Below the pieces are notes generated by a model, which saw only the letters and a list, made by a program, of their open reading frames with translations, ran no database searches and was not told the DNA's origin. 64,000 nucleotides of DNA from Apiotrichum sp. Y4204 (Eukaryota; Basidiomycota; Tremellomycetes; Trichosporonales; Trichosporonaceae), in NCBI GenBank assembly GCA_025531455.1, contig JAMYHL010000012.1:806001-870000 (forward strand). Direction: 5' to 3'. Made by a program: the position numbers and the translations under genes. Of the stretch, positions 20,897 to 31,300 are shown piece after piece (within the stretch, counting starts at the first letter, position 1; each line of letters opens with the position of its first letter).

Positions 20897-22291
20897 ATGC
20901 GCGCTTCCACCTTTTCGCTCCTTATCGCTCCCTCCCTCGTCGCGGCCCTTGTGCCGCGCCAGAACCCCGTCGAGTCGGTCGCTTCCGCTGCCACGAGCGG
21001 CGCCGCCTCGGTCGGCAACGCTGCTACTAGCGGTGCCCAGTCGGTCGCCACTGCCGCCACCAGCGGTGCCCAGTCTGCCGCTTCGGGCGCCACCAGCGGC
21101 GCCCAGTCTATGGGCTCCGCTGCCAGCTCGGCCGTCATGCCCAGCCAGACCGGCAACACTACCACCAACGGCAACCAGACCCAGAACGGTAACGAGACCC
21201 AGACCGGCAACAACACCCAGCCGCTCGAGTACGGCCTGCCGAACAACGCGACCGTCATGCTCCCGCAGAACCTGAACGTGCCCCAGCAGTGCCAGCAGCA
21301 CTGCTCAAACTGGACCCAGGTCGCCACCACGTGCTCGCAGAACGCGACCGGCGACGACTGCCTCGCCGTCTGCCAGCCCGAGCAGTGGCGCACCTTTGAC
21401 ATGTGTCTCGAGTGCCTCGACGACGCCGACGTCGAGGGCGCCGACGACCTCGACGACCAGCAGGACGTCCTCGAGGCCCTCTGTCTCCGCAAGGGCGTCA
21501 ACCCCGAGGGCTGGACCGGTACCCAGACCCCGAACATCACCGTCCACTTCCCGTCCAACATGACCGTCCCCCAGAGCTGCCAGCAGTCCTGCGGCAACTT
21601 CTCCCAGGTTGCCGAGGCATGCACCGCCGACGCCCAGGGCGAGCAGTGCATGTCGGTCTGCGAGCCCCAGAGCTTCATGCAGTTCCACCAGTGTGTTAAG
21701 TGCATTGACAAGGCGGACGACGACGACGACGATGACAACGACGACGACGACAACCAGCAGGGTGCCGGCAACCAGACCTCCTCTAAGAAGAACTGGGACT
21801 TTGGAGACCAGGAGGACAAGCTTGAGCTCATCTGCCGCATGAACGGCAAGGACCCCAAGCCTGTCTCCAACTCGACCGCCAACGCTACCGTCACCATCCC
21901 CGAGAACGTCACCATCCCCGCCAAGTGCGAGGTCATGTGCCCCAGCTTCACCAAGTTTGCCTCTGCCTGCTCGCAGAACGTGACTGGCGACGACTGCATG
22001 AAGGTCTGCAACCCCCTCGAGTGGCGTCTCTTCGACCTCTGCGTTGACTGCCTCGACGACGAGGACGCCGGCGACTTTGACGACGAGCAGGACAAGATTG
22101 AGGATGCCTGCCGCGCCCACGGCCACGACCCCAAGTTCGGCAACGTCACCTCGGGCGGTAACGGCACCAACGGTGGCAACGGCACCAACGGCGGTGGAGC
22201 GGGCGGCGCTGCCGCCAACAGCTTCGGCTCGCGCTCCACCACCATGTCGCTCGCCGTCGTTCTCGGTGCCGCCATGGCCGCGCTCCTCTAA
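20897..22291 (+). CDS. Secreted, probably GPI-anchored protein with three eight-Cys modules
   Basis: Single exon, 464 aa. The order is: signal peptide MRASTFSLLIAPSLVAALV; an Ala/Ser region of four 11-residue repeats (SVGNAATSGAQ, SVATAATSGAQ, SAASGATSGAQ and a variant, residues 27-70); and an Asn/Thr linker. Three homologous modules of 80-105 residues follow, each with the spacing C-x3-C-x9-C-x8-C-x3-C-x10-C-x2-C-x(19-43)-C. The acidic loop before the eighth Cys is longest in module 2, with a poly-Asp run near 21715-21755. Many N-x-T/S sequons suggest glycosylation. The end, a Gly/Asn linker then SFGSRSTTMSLAVVLGAAMAALL, fits a GPI-attachment signal. Codons are strongly C-ending, suggesting high expression. 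It is not CFEM by spacing. I know no family with this pattern; a wall or adhesion role is inference. Confidence 0.85.
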   Translation: MRASTFSLLIAPSLVAALVPRQNPVESVASAATSGAASVGNAATSGAQSVATAATSGAQSAASGATSGAQSMGSAASSAVMPSQTGNTTTNGNQTQNGNETQTGNNTQPLEYGLPNNATVMLPQNLNVPQQCQQHCSNWTQVATTCSQNATGDDCLAVCQPEQWRTFDMCLECLDDADVEGADDLDDQQDVLEALCLRKGVNPEGWTGTQTPNITVHFPSNMTVPQSCQQSCGNFSQVAEACTADAQGEQCMSVCEPQSFMQFHQCVKCIDKADDDDDDDNDDDDNQQGAGNQTSSKKNWDFGDQEDKLELICRMNGKDPKPVSNSTANATVTIPENVTIPAKCEVMCPSFTKFASACSQNVTGDDCMKVCNPLEWRLFDLCVDCLDDEDAGDFDDEQDKIEDACRAHGHDPKFGNVTSGGNGTNGGNGTNGGGAGGAAANSFGSRSTTMSLAVVLGAAMAALL

Positions 22292-23164
22292 GCGGACAGA
22301 GTAGTGTATCCCTAGTCACCCTATAGTATTGCTGCTCCAAAAGCGCATGTATGCACTTTCGTTAGATTTTGTAATGTTTACAATGGGGTTTCCAGTCGCG
22401 GCTGGAATCCGTCGTCCGGATGTGCCTAAAATCGTCGCTCGGTGGAGCCGAGGATATGTGTTCAAGCGTTCTAATGTCAGTGGGCTGGTTGAGGAAAAAA
22501 GCAGGTGAACCAACCTCTTGGCATTCGGCAAAATGTGCCTGCCTACGACGGGCGGAGTTCGGCTCATCTTTGGCCAGAGTACTCTGAGTTTGGATTCTGG
22601 ACATGGATCGAGTACTCACATCAGTGTTGGCGACTGCTCGACTGATGATACTGTCGCTTTGCAATGTTGACGATAAGGGAAGGTCTTGGAATGAGGATGT
22701 CTTGGGATGAGGATACTGTTGGCCCTGAGGTCAGTGAGACGTGGCTGATTTTTATGCACAGTCTCCTAAACAGTGAGTGCTGGGGGGGTCACATGTGTTA
22801 ATGCAGGAGAGCAAAGCATGTATGCAGTGCCCCAGACGGCTCAGCCTCTGAGACCAGGGGAGGTGCATGATGCATCATGCATGACCCGGCTGGCACTCAT
22901 GCCAAACAGACAGATGTGCACCAAGTCGCGACAGCGTTGATCACCAGTGTGGGAAAGTTGACAGCCTGCGGAGCAGATACTGCACTTCGCATGACGCGCA
23001 TTGTCCATCATACAATGACACAAACACTCCACTCTTTACCTGAACACACACATTGTCCTCCACCCAACACATCCCATCCCATTAACGAGCCCCTCTCTCA
23101 GTTCTCACATCTCCCGCGTTCGTGCTAGGCTGGGGCACGAACGCACGCACAAGTCCGGTCCGTT
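22292..23164. other. Intergenic, no gene seen
   Basis: About 870 bp downstream of the surface-protein gene. No supported ORF. A direct duplication TGATGCATCATGCATGA lies near 22867-22883 (inverted ATGCATCATGCAT). Confidence 0.4.
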
Positions 23165-23848
23165 TCAGCAAACTCCGCACCTCCAATACGGGCACGCACG
23201 GTGGAGAGGAGTGCCATGTGGTGGGTAGTATGGCGGCGGGTAATGACAACGACAGTGCGACCGAGGAAGGTGGTGGTGCTGTATCTGCCTCACCGAGACA
23301 TAGCGGGGGTGCGCGTCGCTTGGTCTAGGCTTCCTCTCGCTGGATTTGCGGCGTCGAGCTGGCGAATAGCACCAGATACACACGTTCGGCCCAGAACACA
23401 GCACGGGTACGGCCTGACAGGGGGCGCACGGCGAACAAGGTGGGAAGTGTGAGGCTCGCGAGGGTGCCGACTGGTGTACGGGCGGGCACGGCGGGGCCGG
23501 GTGGGAGACTTCGGGGACCCACGGCTTCCGCTCTGGCTTGAGGCGGCGGGGCGGGAGAGACGGCGGGGTGACCTTGATCTTTGGGATCGTGAGCTTATGC
23601 TTGACTTTGTCATGCGGACGCTGCGGCCACTCCTTCTCGGGCAGAACGTAGTAGCCTGCCGGTGCGCGCGGGTTGGCGGTCGTGAGCACTGCGGTGCCGA
23701 GTGAGTCGCGGTCGACCTCACGCTCCGGGAGCGCTGGGGCGCGCACTGGCGCCGGGTCATGAGATGCCCGCTTGGGATGGGACGGGAGCTGGAGCGTGAC
23801 GGCGAGCGGCTTGCGGCGGTGACGGCGAAAGAAGAAGAAAGTCATCAT
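23165..23848 (-). CDS. Possible Pro/Arg/Cys-rich protein, unrecognised
   Basis: Single open frame of 227 codons with ATG at 23848, product starting MMTFFFFRRHRRKPLAVTLQ. The first 120 residues have a plausible coding feel, with many Lys/Arg-Pro motifs (HKLTIPKIKVTPPSLPPRR, YYVLPEKEWPQRP). The C-terminal 100 residues are Cys/His/Arg-rich and irregular, which could mean that the true gene ends earlier or splices. No signal peptide, TM segment or known domain. GC-rich DNA produces chance frames of this size, so this is a weak call. Confidence 0.3.
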   Translation of the reverse strand: MMTFFFFRRHRRKPLAVTLQLPSHPKRASHDPAPVRAPALPEREVDRDSLGTAVLTTANPRAPAGYYVLPEKEWPQRPHDKVKHKLTIPKIKVTPPSLPPRRLKPERKPWVPEVSHPAPPCPPVHQSAPSRASHFPPCSPCAPCQAVPVLCSGPNVCIWCYSPARRRKSSERKPRPSDAHPRYVSVRQIQHHHLPRSHCRCHYPPPYYPPHGTPLHRACPYWRCGVC

Positions 23849-26800
23849 GGGTTAGGAGGTAAGTGCAAGAGCCGTGCTCGACTGAGTCTTATGGGAGGTG
23901 CGTGCTGGCCGTTCTCAGGCCGTGTCGTTCAGAGAGTGAGTCATGTCCCGGTACCCATTACCTAGGGGCAAGGAGAGTGTGCGTATGATGTCGAATCTGG
24001 GGAGCTAAATGAAAGGTGAAGACCCTGCCAGCAACTCGTCCGGCCGCAGATCTTGTCGATCCGATACATTCCCAGGCTGTGAAGTGAGTGTCAACACAAT
24101 TAACACCAGTTCCACATAGGGAGCCCCACACAAAGCGGAGATGGCCGACCTCGTTTCCCACCATCACTTCGGTCAGCCATGTTGGTGAACGGCAAGTTGG
24201 GAACGAGGGGAAGATTGGGCAAGCTCATGAGTGCAGTTCCACGACCATGGACACACAAGTTGACAGACGAGCATCTCCATCCTCGCAAAATTTTTGTCCA
24301 GCTGCCTCTATATGACTGCCACCTATGCGCTGAGTGTGGCCGCCGATCCGTCTCACCGACAGGCGGCGGTAGCGCCGATAGACTACATTATTAGCGTGCC
24401 CAAGTTCGGCGCTGTTCCCGTCTCGACCAGCTCACACGACCACCGCCACGCTCACACGACCACAACGCCGCCAAGTTCGGACCGAGCTTGGAAGGCACTG
24501 ACCGGCGATCAGGGCGGCTTGGCACTCGCCAGCCGCTAAACCAGGTGCTGATTCCTAGGAACCGGGGTGGCACGTTCGTTAGTTCGGACTAGAGAGCTGA
24601 AGGAATGTTTGATGTCCGTTCCTCAGTGTCCGATGTCTCCTCTGGCCGCTCAGGTCAGCCGCAGGTCAGCACTAAGAACGTCACGTGCCGGCGGCTTACG
24701 CCAAGGTAGTGGGCACTACACTCATCACGATTCGCTTTACCAAAGGGTGGGATGGGAGGGGAACACCCACGTTTGCTGATCTGAATGCCGGAGCCTTGAG
24801 TGCCTATCACCTGACCAGAAAGCTTACCTCCCGCCGGCCCATTTAAGACCTTAGGTCTTTATCAACCCCAGCTATCACAGCTGACAAGAGGCAGTCACGA
24901 GGCGCCCACCACGCTCCCGTCGAGCACGAGTTGGTGGGCGCATGACATATCGAGGGACGCACGATGTAGATCGCAACCAACCGGAATTCTGGCGGCTGCA
25001 GAGTTGCCAGTATTGTAGCAATGTCTGTGCGCCGATCGACAATTTATCTTTGATCATGAGATCCGAGACATTGAGAAGCGCCTTCGGGCACTTGACAGGT
25101 CACGCGTGGTCGTTAGATCTGGCGCTTCCGAGAAGAGTTGGACTGTCGGCGATTGTGAGATTGGCCACAACATGCCGCCCCTCACGAATGAGTCGCTATG
25201 GGCACGTTCCGATGGGCGGTAAGGTGGAGCAGGTGGAGGCCGTGCAGCTTGGAGGCAGGTCTGGACATTCTGTTCCGCCTTCCACGGGGGCTAACTGGCC
25301 GTAAAATTGTGCCCGGTTCGCACACGCTATCGGCGCACGGCGCCTGCGCTAATAACAATTCAGCAATCCGACGCACGGCAGCGCCTACTCTGGATCGCGT
25401 GGCAGCTAGAGACGGACACCGGATCGCCGGAAAGTTCAACCGCCGCCATTCCGCATGTTCTGGCCCGCTCTGCTCTCCTTACTCTCTCGCTATTAGCGCC
25501 AGCAGAACGTGTGCTAACCGTGTTCGTCTATGGGCCTGCGGATCGGCGGCGCTCAACCCGGTCTCACGCATGTCTCTGTTACCGAGATGCCAAGGCGTTA
25601 TCTGGTCCAGAAATACACACTGATATGATCGCCGGGGGGGAAGAAGTCGGGAGTAGTGACACACGCCGTGCCTTCATGAAGCGGATAGACGTTTTGTGGA
25701 GCCTAGATGTGTCGGTTGACGGGCCACTGTGCCACTACTGACGCGATGGCCGCGAATGGAGGTGCCATAGATAGATGAATTTGATGAATCGAGGGACGCA
25801 CGTGCGATAAATAACAAAGTCTAAATTGCTTAAAAATGCTAAAAATGATCCTCGGACCCTGGCATATCCTGGAGCCCCGCACTTCAGATCGCCTGTTTCA
25901 GCCAACCAAGGGGTGCGATTTTGGTGCTCATGTCCACGAACGTGCGTAACTCTTCCAAATCAGCACTTTGCCTCGCGACGCGTCCACAATCCACAATCCT
26001 CGATCCCACCACCAAACCCCCACTTTGTTCTTTTTTCAGCTCGGTCGTGTGCGCGCAGCACTATAGCGATCGCCGACGACGTCGCTCTCGTGGTTATCTG
26101 ATATCTAGTCTTATCAACGCATCGCTCTTCGTGTCTTGACATCTCCTCGTCGTCGTGATATCAATCGGTGAAGTTGGACGACTCTGGGGACTCAAAAAGG
26201 GCTCATTGGGGACTCCGCTGACTGCAGATTCCGAGTGGCGGTTGAAAAACGTGCGAATCTGCAAGAAACGTGCGTGATGCCGGTAACATTTCTACACCGT
26301 TCGGGGCTTGGCAGGGCTACGCGCACCACACAGATGCCAAGACTTTCTCGCTACGGAGGGGCCTCATGGCCATTGCCCGGGCTCTTACCCCTGTTCGGGG
26401 TACAGGAGTGGAGTGCATGCCACAAATGGTGGAACCCATTTCTCACTCGTTTGACCGGTTCCCGGAGCCCGGAGCTCAGACGACGACTGCTCAGCTCTCG
26501 TACCAGGTACTGACTTGTCCTTGCGTCTGACCGACGTTCTGTTGTATTTTCGTCTCTCGTGTGCCTTGGCATCGCGCCTCAGACAGCTGCGGGCGTGCGC
26601 AGAACATTTCGCATTGTCCGCCCTCGTGTGACTGACAAGGCGAATCATCGCCAGGCATTCAGGCTGCCCATCCCCCGACTGGCTGATGAGGGCGGGCACA
26701 CACGCCGGTACTGACCTCGACACGGAACGCAAGAGCGCAAGATGCCCACTACTCTGCACATCAAGAGGAGAAGGAAGGCAGAAACGCCCGAAAAAAAGTG

Positions 26801-26936
26801 CGGCCCGGACGGTCATCAAGCGGCTACACTGTGAGTCCACCGACCGGTATTTATTCCGCCACACCACCACTTCTTCACCCCCATCCCACCTTCTCTTCTT
26901 CCAACAACACTTCCTCAAGCACACATCGTCTCCACG
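23849..26936. other. Gene-poor 3.1-kb region upstream of the phosphate transporter
   Basis: No supported gene. Composition is closer to balanced than in coding areas. Two AAACGTGC words at 26247-26254 and 26266-26273 (reverse GCACGTTT) resemble Pho4-type sites, about 670 bp before the transporter ATG. A TATTTATT stretch at 26848-26855 lies about 85 bp before that ATG and could act as a TATA-like element. Confidence 0.4.
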
Positions 26937-28820
26937 ATGCCGACGCTGCACGAATACAGCTACATTTTGGCCATCGGCACCTTCTTCGCCGTGCTCGATG
27001 CATACAACAACGGTGCCAGTAAGTGGAAGCGATCGCGATGTCGTTGGTGAAAGTGGCACATCTGACCGAATTCAGACGATGTTGCCAACGCTTGGGCTAC
27101 TTCGGTCTCGTCCCGTTCGATCTCGTACCGTCAGGCGATGATCCTCGGTACCATCTTTGAGATGCTGGGTGCTATTACTGTCGGTGCCCGTACCGCCGAC
27201 ACCATCAAGAACGGTATCATCCCCAACAACGCCTTCCGTGGTGACGCCGCCGTCCAGATGCTTGCCTTCACTTGTGCTCTTGCTGCCGCTTCGTCCTGGG
27301 TTATGTGGTGCACCCGCCACTCGGCTCACGTCTCCTCGACCTACTCGCTCATCTCGGCCGTTGCCGGTGTCGGAGTTGCCACTGTCGGCGCCAGCAAGGT
27401 CCAGTGGGGCTGGAACAAGGGTAAGGGTCTTGGTGCCATTTTCGCCGGTCTCGGCATGGCCCCTGCCTGCGCTGCTTGCTTCGGTGCCATTATCTTCTCC
27501 TTGATCAAGTTCGTCGTCCACGTCCGCAAGAACCCCGCGATCTGGGCCGTCTGGACCGCTCCCCTCTGGTTCCTCGTCGCCGCTACCATCTGTACTCTCT
27601 CGATCGTCTACAAGGGCTCGCCCAACCTCAAGCTCAACAAGAAGCCCGGATGGTACATTGCCTCCGTCACCCTCGGTGTCGGCTTTGGTGTCGCCGCCCT
27701 CGCTGCCTTCTTCTTCGTCCCCTACCTTCACTGCATGATCATCAAGCGTGACCCCACCCTCCGCTGGTACCACATGTTCCAGGGCCCTCTCCTCTTCAAG
27801 CGCCCCTACCCCGAGAGCGGCGAGCGTAACCGTATCCCCAACTACGCTGTCGTCCAGCACGACGAGGCTGAGGAGAGCCCCGTTGAGCAGGAGAAGATCA
27901 ACGACATGAACGGCTCGCCCGACGAGTTCAAGTCGCTTCCCCCCGCCGCCCTCTCGTACCCCAACACCCCGGCCACCCTTATCAACGGCACCGAGGGCAA
28001 GCTCACCTACAAGCAGATCATGGAGCAGAACCAGGAGCGCTTCCACGCCAAGCTCCGTCAGCGCCGTGGTCCTCTTGGCTGGGCTATGCGCACTCTCCAC
28101 GAGAACCAGCTCGGCCCCGGTGAGATCTACGAGCGCCACAACATGGTCAAGCTCGCCAAGCGTATCCCCGCCATGGCTGTCTGCGGTCTTCTCTACGGTC
28201 TCAACTACGACATCCACGCCGCTCAGTCCGGTGTCTCGGGTACTCCTGAGGGTGACCGTATGGACCGCGTTTACGCCCACGCTCCCAAGTACTCCAACGA
28301 GGTCGAGCACACCTACTCGTTCGTCCAGATTCTCACCGCCTGCACTGCCTCGTTCGCCCACGGTGCCAACGACATTGGTAACGCCGCCGGCCCCTGGGCT
28401 GTCATCTACACCACCTGGAAGACTGGAAACGCCGCCGCCTCCAAGGCCCCCGTTCCCATCTGGCAGCTTGTCTGGCTCTCGGCCACCATCTCGGTCGGTC
28501 TCGTCACCTACGGCTACAACATTATGAAGGTCATGGGCAACAAGATCACCTACCACTCGCCCTCGCGTGGCTGCTCCATGGAGATGGGTGCTGCCCTTAC
28601 CGTCCTCATCTTCTCGCAGTACTCGCTCCCTGTCTCCACCTCGATGTGCATCACCGGTGCCACCGTCGGTGTCGGTCTCTGCAACGGTACCCTCAAGGCC
28701 GTCAACTTCCAGCGTGTTGGTCTCCTTGCCTTCTCCTGGGTCATGACCATCCCCATTGCCGGAACCCTCGCTGGTCTCCTCATGGGCATCCTCCTCAACG
28801 CTCCCCACTTCAAGAACTAA
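26937..28820 (+). CDS. PHO89: PHO89-type Na+(H+)/phosphate symporter (PiT family)
   Basis: Exon 1 is 26937-27018 and exon 2 is 27076-28820, total 608 aa. Splicing restores the first PiT signature, NNGANDVANAWATSVSSRS (the intron splits the Asn codon). The inverted second signature, CTASFAHGANDIGNAAGPWA, is near the C-terminal third. The family topology is visible: an N-terminal block of hydrophobic segments; a large hydrophilic loop of about 200 residues (RDPTLRWYHMFQG... through ERHNMVKLAKRIP); and a C-terminal hydrophobic block ending LAGLLMGILLNAPHFKN. In fungi this plasma-membrane carrier takes up phosphate at alkaline pH under Pho4 control. Codon use is extremely C-biased, implying strong expression. 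Length is normal and both GAND motifs are intact, so it should be functional. Confidence 0.95.
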
Positions 28821-29668
28821 AGTGGGATCCTGTATGGACAGCTTGAATCGACCTCTGGCACGTTCTGCGCCATCGGAGGTGCCTAATATACAACTCCCCC
28901 CTATTTCCACTCTCATTTATCGTTCATTTTGCTATCTATTCATAAAAATTTCGCCTTTGTACAGGCGAATATCCGGTGGGCTTCATAGAGACAGGCGTCG
29001 GTCGCCCAGACACCATATAATGTAACATAGAGGGCATGTATCCGATCTCATCTTTCCAGCACGTTTGGCACGTTTTCCTCTTGTTCTCTGACGTTGTGCC
29101 ACAACCCGGGAAGAGGGCCAAGGCTTTTCTCTTGGTCATTTGCCATTATCCACGGTCCCGGCTGCTGTCATCTTTGCGACCAGACCTAACGGTATGTATT
29201 CGGAAGGACTACAGGGTCTGGCCGCAGAGGGTGTCAGGACGCAATAGGTTCCCCATCAAGAAACCTCTCGTCGTGCCCACCTGGCCTTGCGCCTTACTGT
29301 TAGATCTTAGACCACTCCAGTCCTCCTCTCCAGATACAGATGCCTGTAGATTTCAACACTTGCAGATCGTAGCCCGTCTTGGGATACAGTCAGAGTCGTC
29401 GGTAATGCCACAAATGCCCGTACATTGCTCGCGTGATTTGGATATTTCCGTACATCCTCCCAAGTTTCCACGTGCGTATACGTAACGATCACGTGAAGCT
29501 CATGACGAACGCGCCTGCGCGCCTGTGCGCCTACGGCCAGCGCACCAGTGCAACAAAGTCGACACCGAGCAAGTCGTCGGTGACGCACTTCGCCAGCTCT
29601 TTCAACAACGACTACATCTCGCCTCCTTCCACACTCTTACTCCGTCGCCAAGACAAACCCCGCACACC
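28821..29668. other. Intergenic region with two E-boxes near EMC6
   Basis: About 850 bp. CACGTG occurs at 29469-29474 and 29490-29495, 175-200 bp upstream of the EMC6 ATG. An AT-rich stretch at 28895-28960 is probably the 3' UTR of the transporter. No gene was seen. Confidence 0.45.
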
Positions 29669-30217
29669 ATGAACCCCGGCGAGGCAGTAGCGCCGCTCTC
29701 CCAGTCCCAGTTCTCCCCGCGGGCGAGCGCACTGCATCCAGCGAGCGTGCAGCACAACACGCGCGTGCTCGACTCGATCGCGACAGTAGGTCCATCGTCC
29801 TCCGGCTTTCTGCGCCTCTCTTCGAACAACACTGACAGCAGCTCACGTCTTGTTTCTCGGGCCTCGTGGCGGGAATCCTTGGCCTGACGAATCTCACCGG
29901 CTTCGCGCTGTACCTCGGGACGGCGCTGCTGAACGGCTTGGTGGTCGGCTTCGTGAAGTGCAACGGCAATGTCGGCAAGTATGTCCCGGCCGCGCATGCG
30001 GGCGCAGGGCCGCAGGGCGCGGCGCACGTCGCGACGTGGCGTGGGTGGATCGGCGTGATGGGTCTCGGGGTGGAGAATCTGCTTGGGTTCATGCTGTTCT
30101 GGATCGGAGGGTATGCCCTTGTGCATGGTGAGTCAATGGAAGAGGGAGCCGATGGCGAGGATATCGCGATGGGACATTGAACCTCTGCAAAAGAGTTTTT
30201 CTGCAGTGCTCGTATAA
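29669..30217 (+). CDS. EMC6: ER membrane protein complex subunit 6
   Basis: Exon 1 (29669-29785) gives MNPGEAVAPLSQ...HNTRVLDSIAT. Exon 2 (29842-30127) gives LTSCFSGLVAGILGLTNLTGFALYL...LLGFMLFWIGGYALVH. The pattern NTRVLDxxxT, xSGLxAGILGLTxLxGF and a final FWxxxYALVH is the EMC6 family signature, with about three TM helices. The C-terminus is ambiguous. Using the GTGAGT at 30128 and the CTGCAG acceptor ending at 30206 gives ALVHVLV-stop at 30217, like the VHVY ending of other EMC6 proteins. Without splicing the frame runs to 30180 with a hydrophilic GESMEEG...MGH tail. I favour the spliced form. The insert between helices 2 and 3 (KCNGNVGKYVPAAHAGAGPQ) is longer than in human EMC6. EMC inserts tail-anchored and multipass proteins at the ER. 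Confidence 0.88.
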
Positions 30218-31300
30218 GGGCACGGTGCGCGATTTTTCTGGAGAGACGAGAGTTGGATGGATAACGACACCGTAAACATGATGATGACGCTGACATCGCA
30301 GTGTACGATTACATGCCGACAACAGCAAAAGCATAAAAGCTATAAAGGCAGTGTAGACGGATTGAGAGGCCGATGAGTTTGCGATGAAGATGTACTCTGT
30401 ATGGCAGCTTGAGGCATTTGTGGCTGGAACCGCTGTCAATAACATCCGATCGACCGAGCTGCGCAAGTCCACTTCGTGTAGGGCAGCACAGAGTGGACAG
30501 AGCGGAGAGGCACAGCAGAGCACCGGATCAAGCAAATGGGAAGGTGCAATAGTTACAAGAAGTGTGACATGCTTGTTCCCTCCGCTGTGCGGAAGCACTT
30601 GGGAGTGGGGTCTGCTGACCTCGCTCAGCGCCACCAGCTGCGGTCAATGCCGCTCTTCTCTGCAGCGTGCCAGCTGGGCCAGAGCTTGTTCCGATTCGCC
30701 CCCGCACTGCCCGTGTGGCGCCCAGGATCCAGGATCCTTCGAGTCTTCCATCCGGAGCTTCTACCTTTCGACACCTGTTCCACATACATCTAATTCTGCT
30801 ATTCTGGCGCCCTCTGTGGTTCTGGACTTTTGGCTTTTGGTTCCCGAGTTGCTTGGCAGGGCCCGGATGATCGCTGATTGTCTGCACAGCCCGGTTTGGA
30901 ACCCACCTTCAGGAGATGGGGCTTGGGTCGCCTGGGCCATGGAGCCGTGGGCGCAAGGTGCGTCAAAGTGAGATTAACTGTTGTGGGACAGGGTCAGTGT
31001 GCTTTAATGCGATCAGTGCTCGACCACAGACGACGTGACTGGCTCGACGCAGCGCCTCACCTGACAGACAAAGACCATGTCTCCGGACACCCGATCGAGC
31101 CGTCTTTCCTGCAGTGCGGTACCCGTGCATGTCATTTCTCGGACAGATTAAAGCCTGAGAATGGGTGGATTCGACATTTCTTCCCCTCCTTTCCACTTCC
31201 GATTGCTACCCACCAACACTGGCGCACACACTCAAAACAAACACAGTCGCGCGGCCCGACACACACCTGCCAAGCACACCCCCGAGTTTCAGCGTAAACC
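30218..31300. other. Intergenic, no gene seen
   Basis: About 1.08 kb between EMC6 and the membrane protein gene. Open frames on both strands have no recognisable content. The last 60 bp before 31301 are A/C-rich, consistent with the next gene's leader. Confidence 0.45.

Noticed and set aside
20803..22275. 490-codon minus-strand frame opposite the triple-Cys protein
   Set aside because: Shadow of the biased + strand gene; residues mirror its Asp/Asn/Cys codons.
24950..25802. 14-bp word TCGAGGGACGCACG at 24950 and 25789
   Set aside because: Several 14-mer repeats are expected by chance in 64 kb; no extended similarity around either copy.
27072..28916. 614-codon open frame on the minus strand opposite PHO89
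   Set aside because: It is antisense to a highly codon-biased gene. C-ending codons remove stop codons from the opposite frame. No domain or introns.
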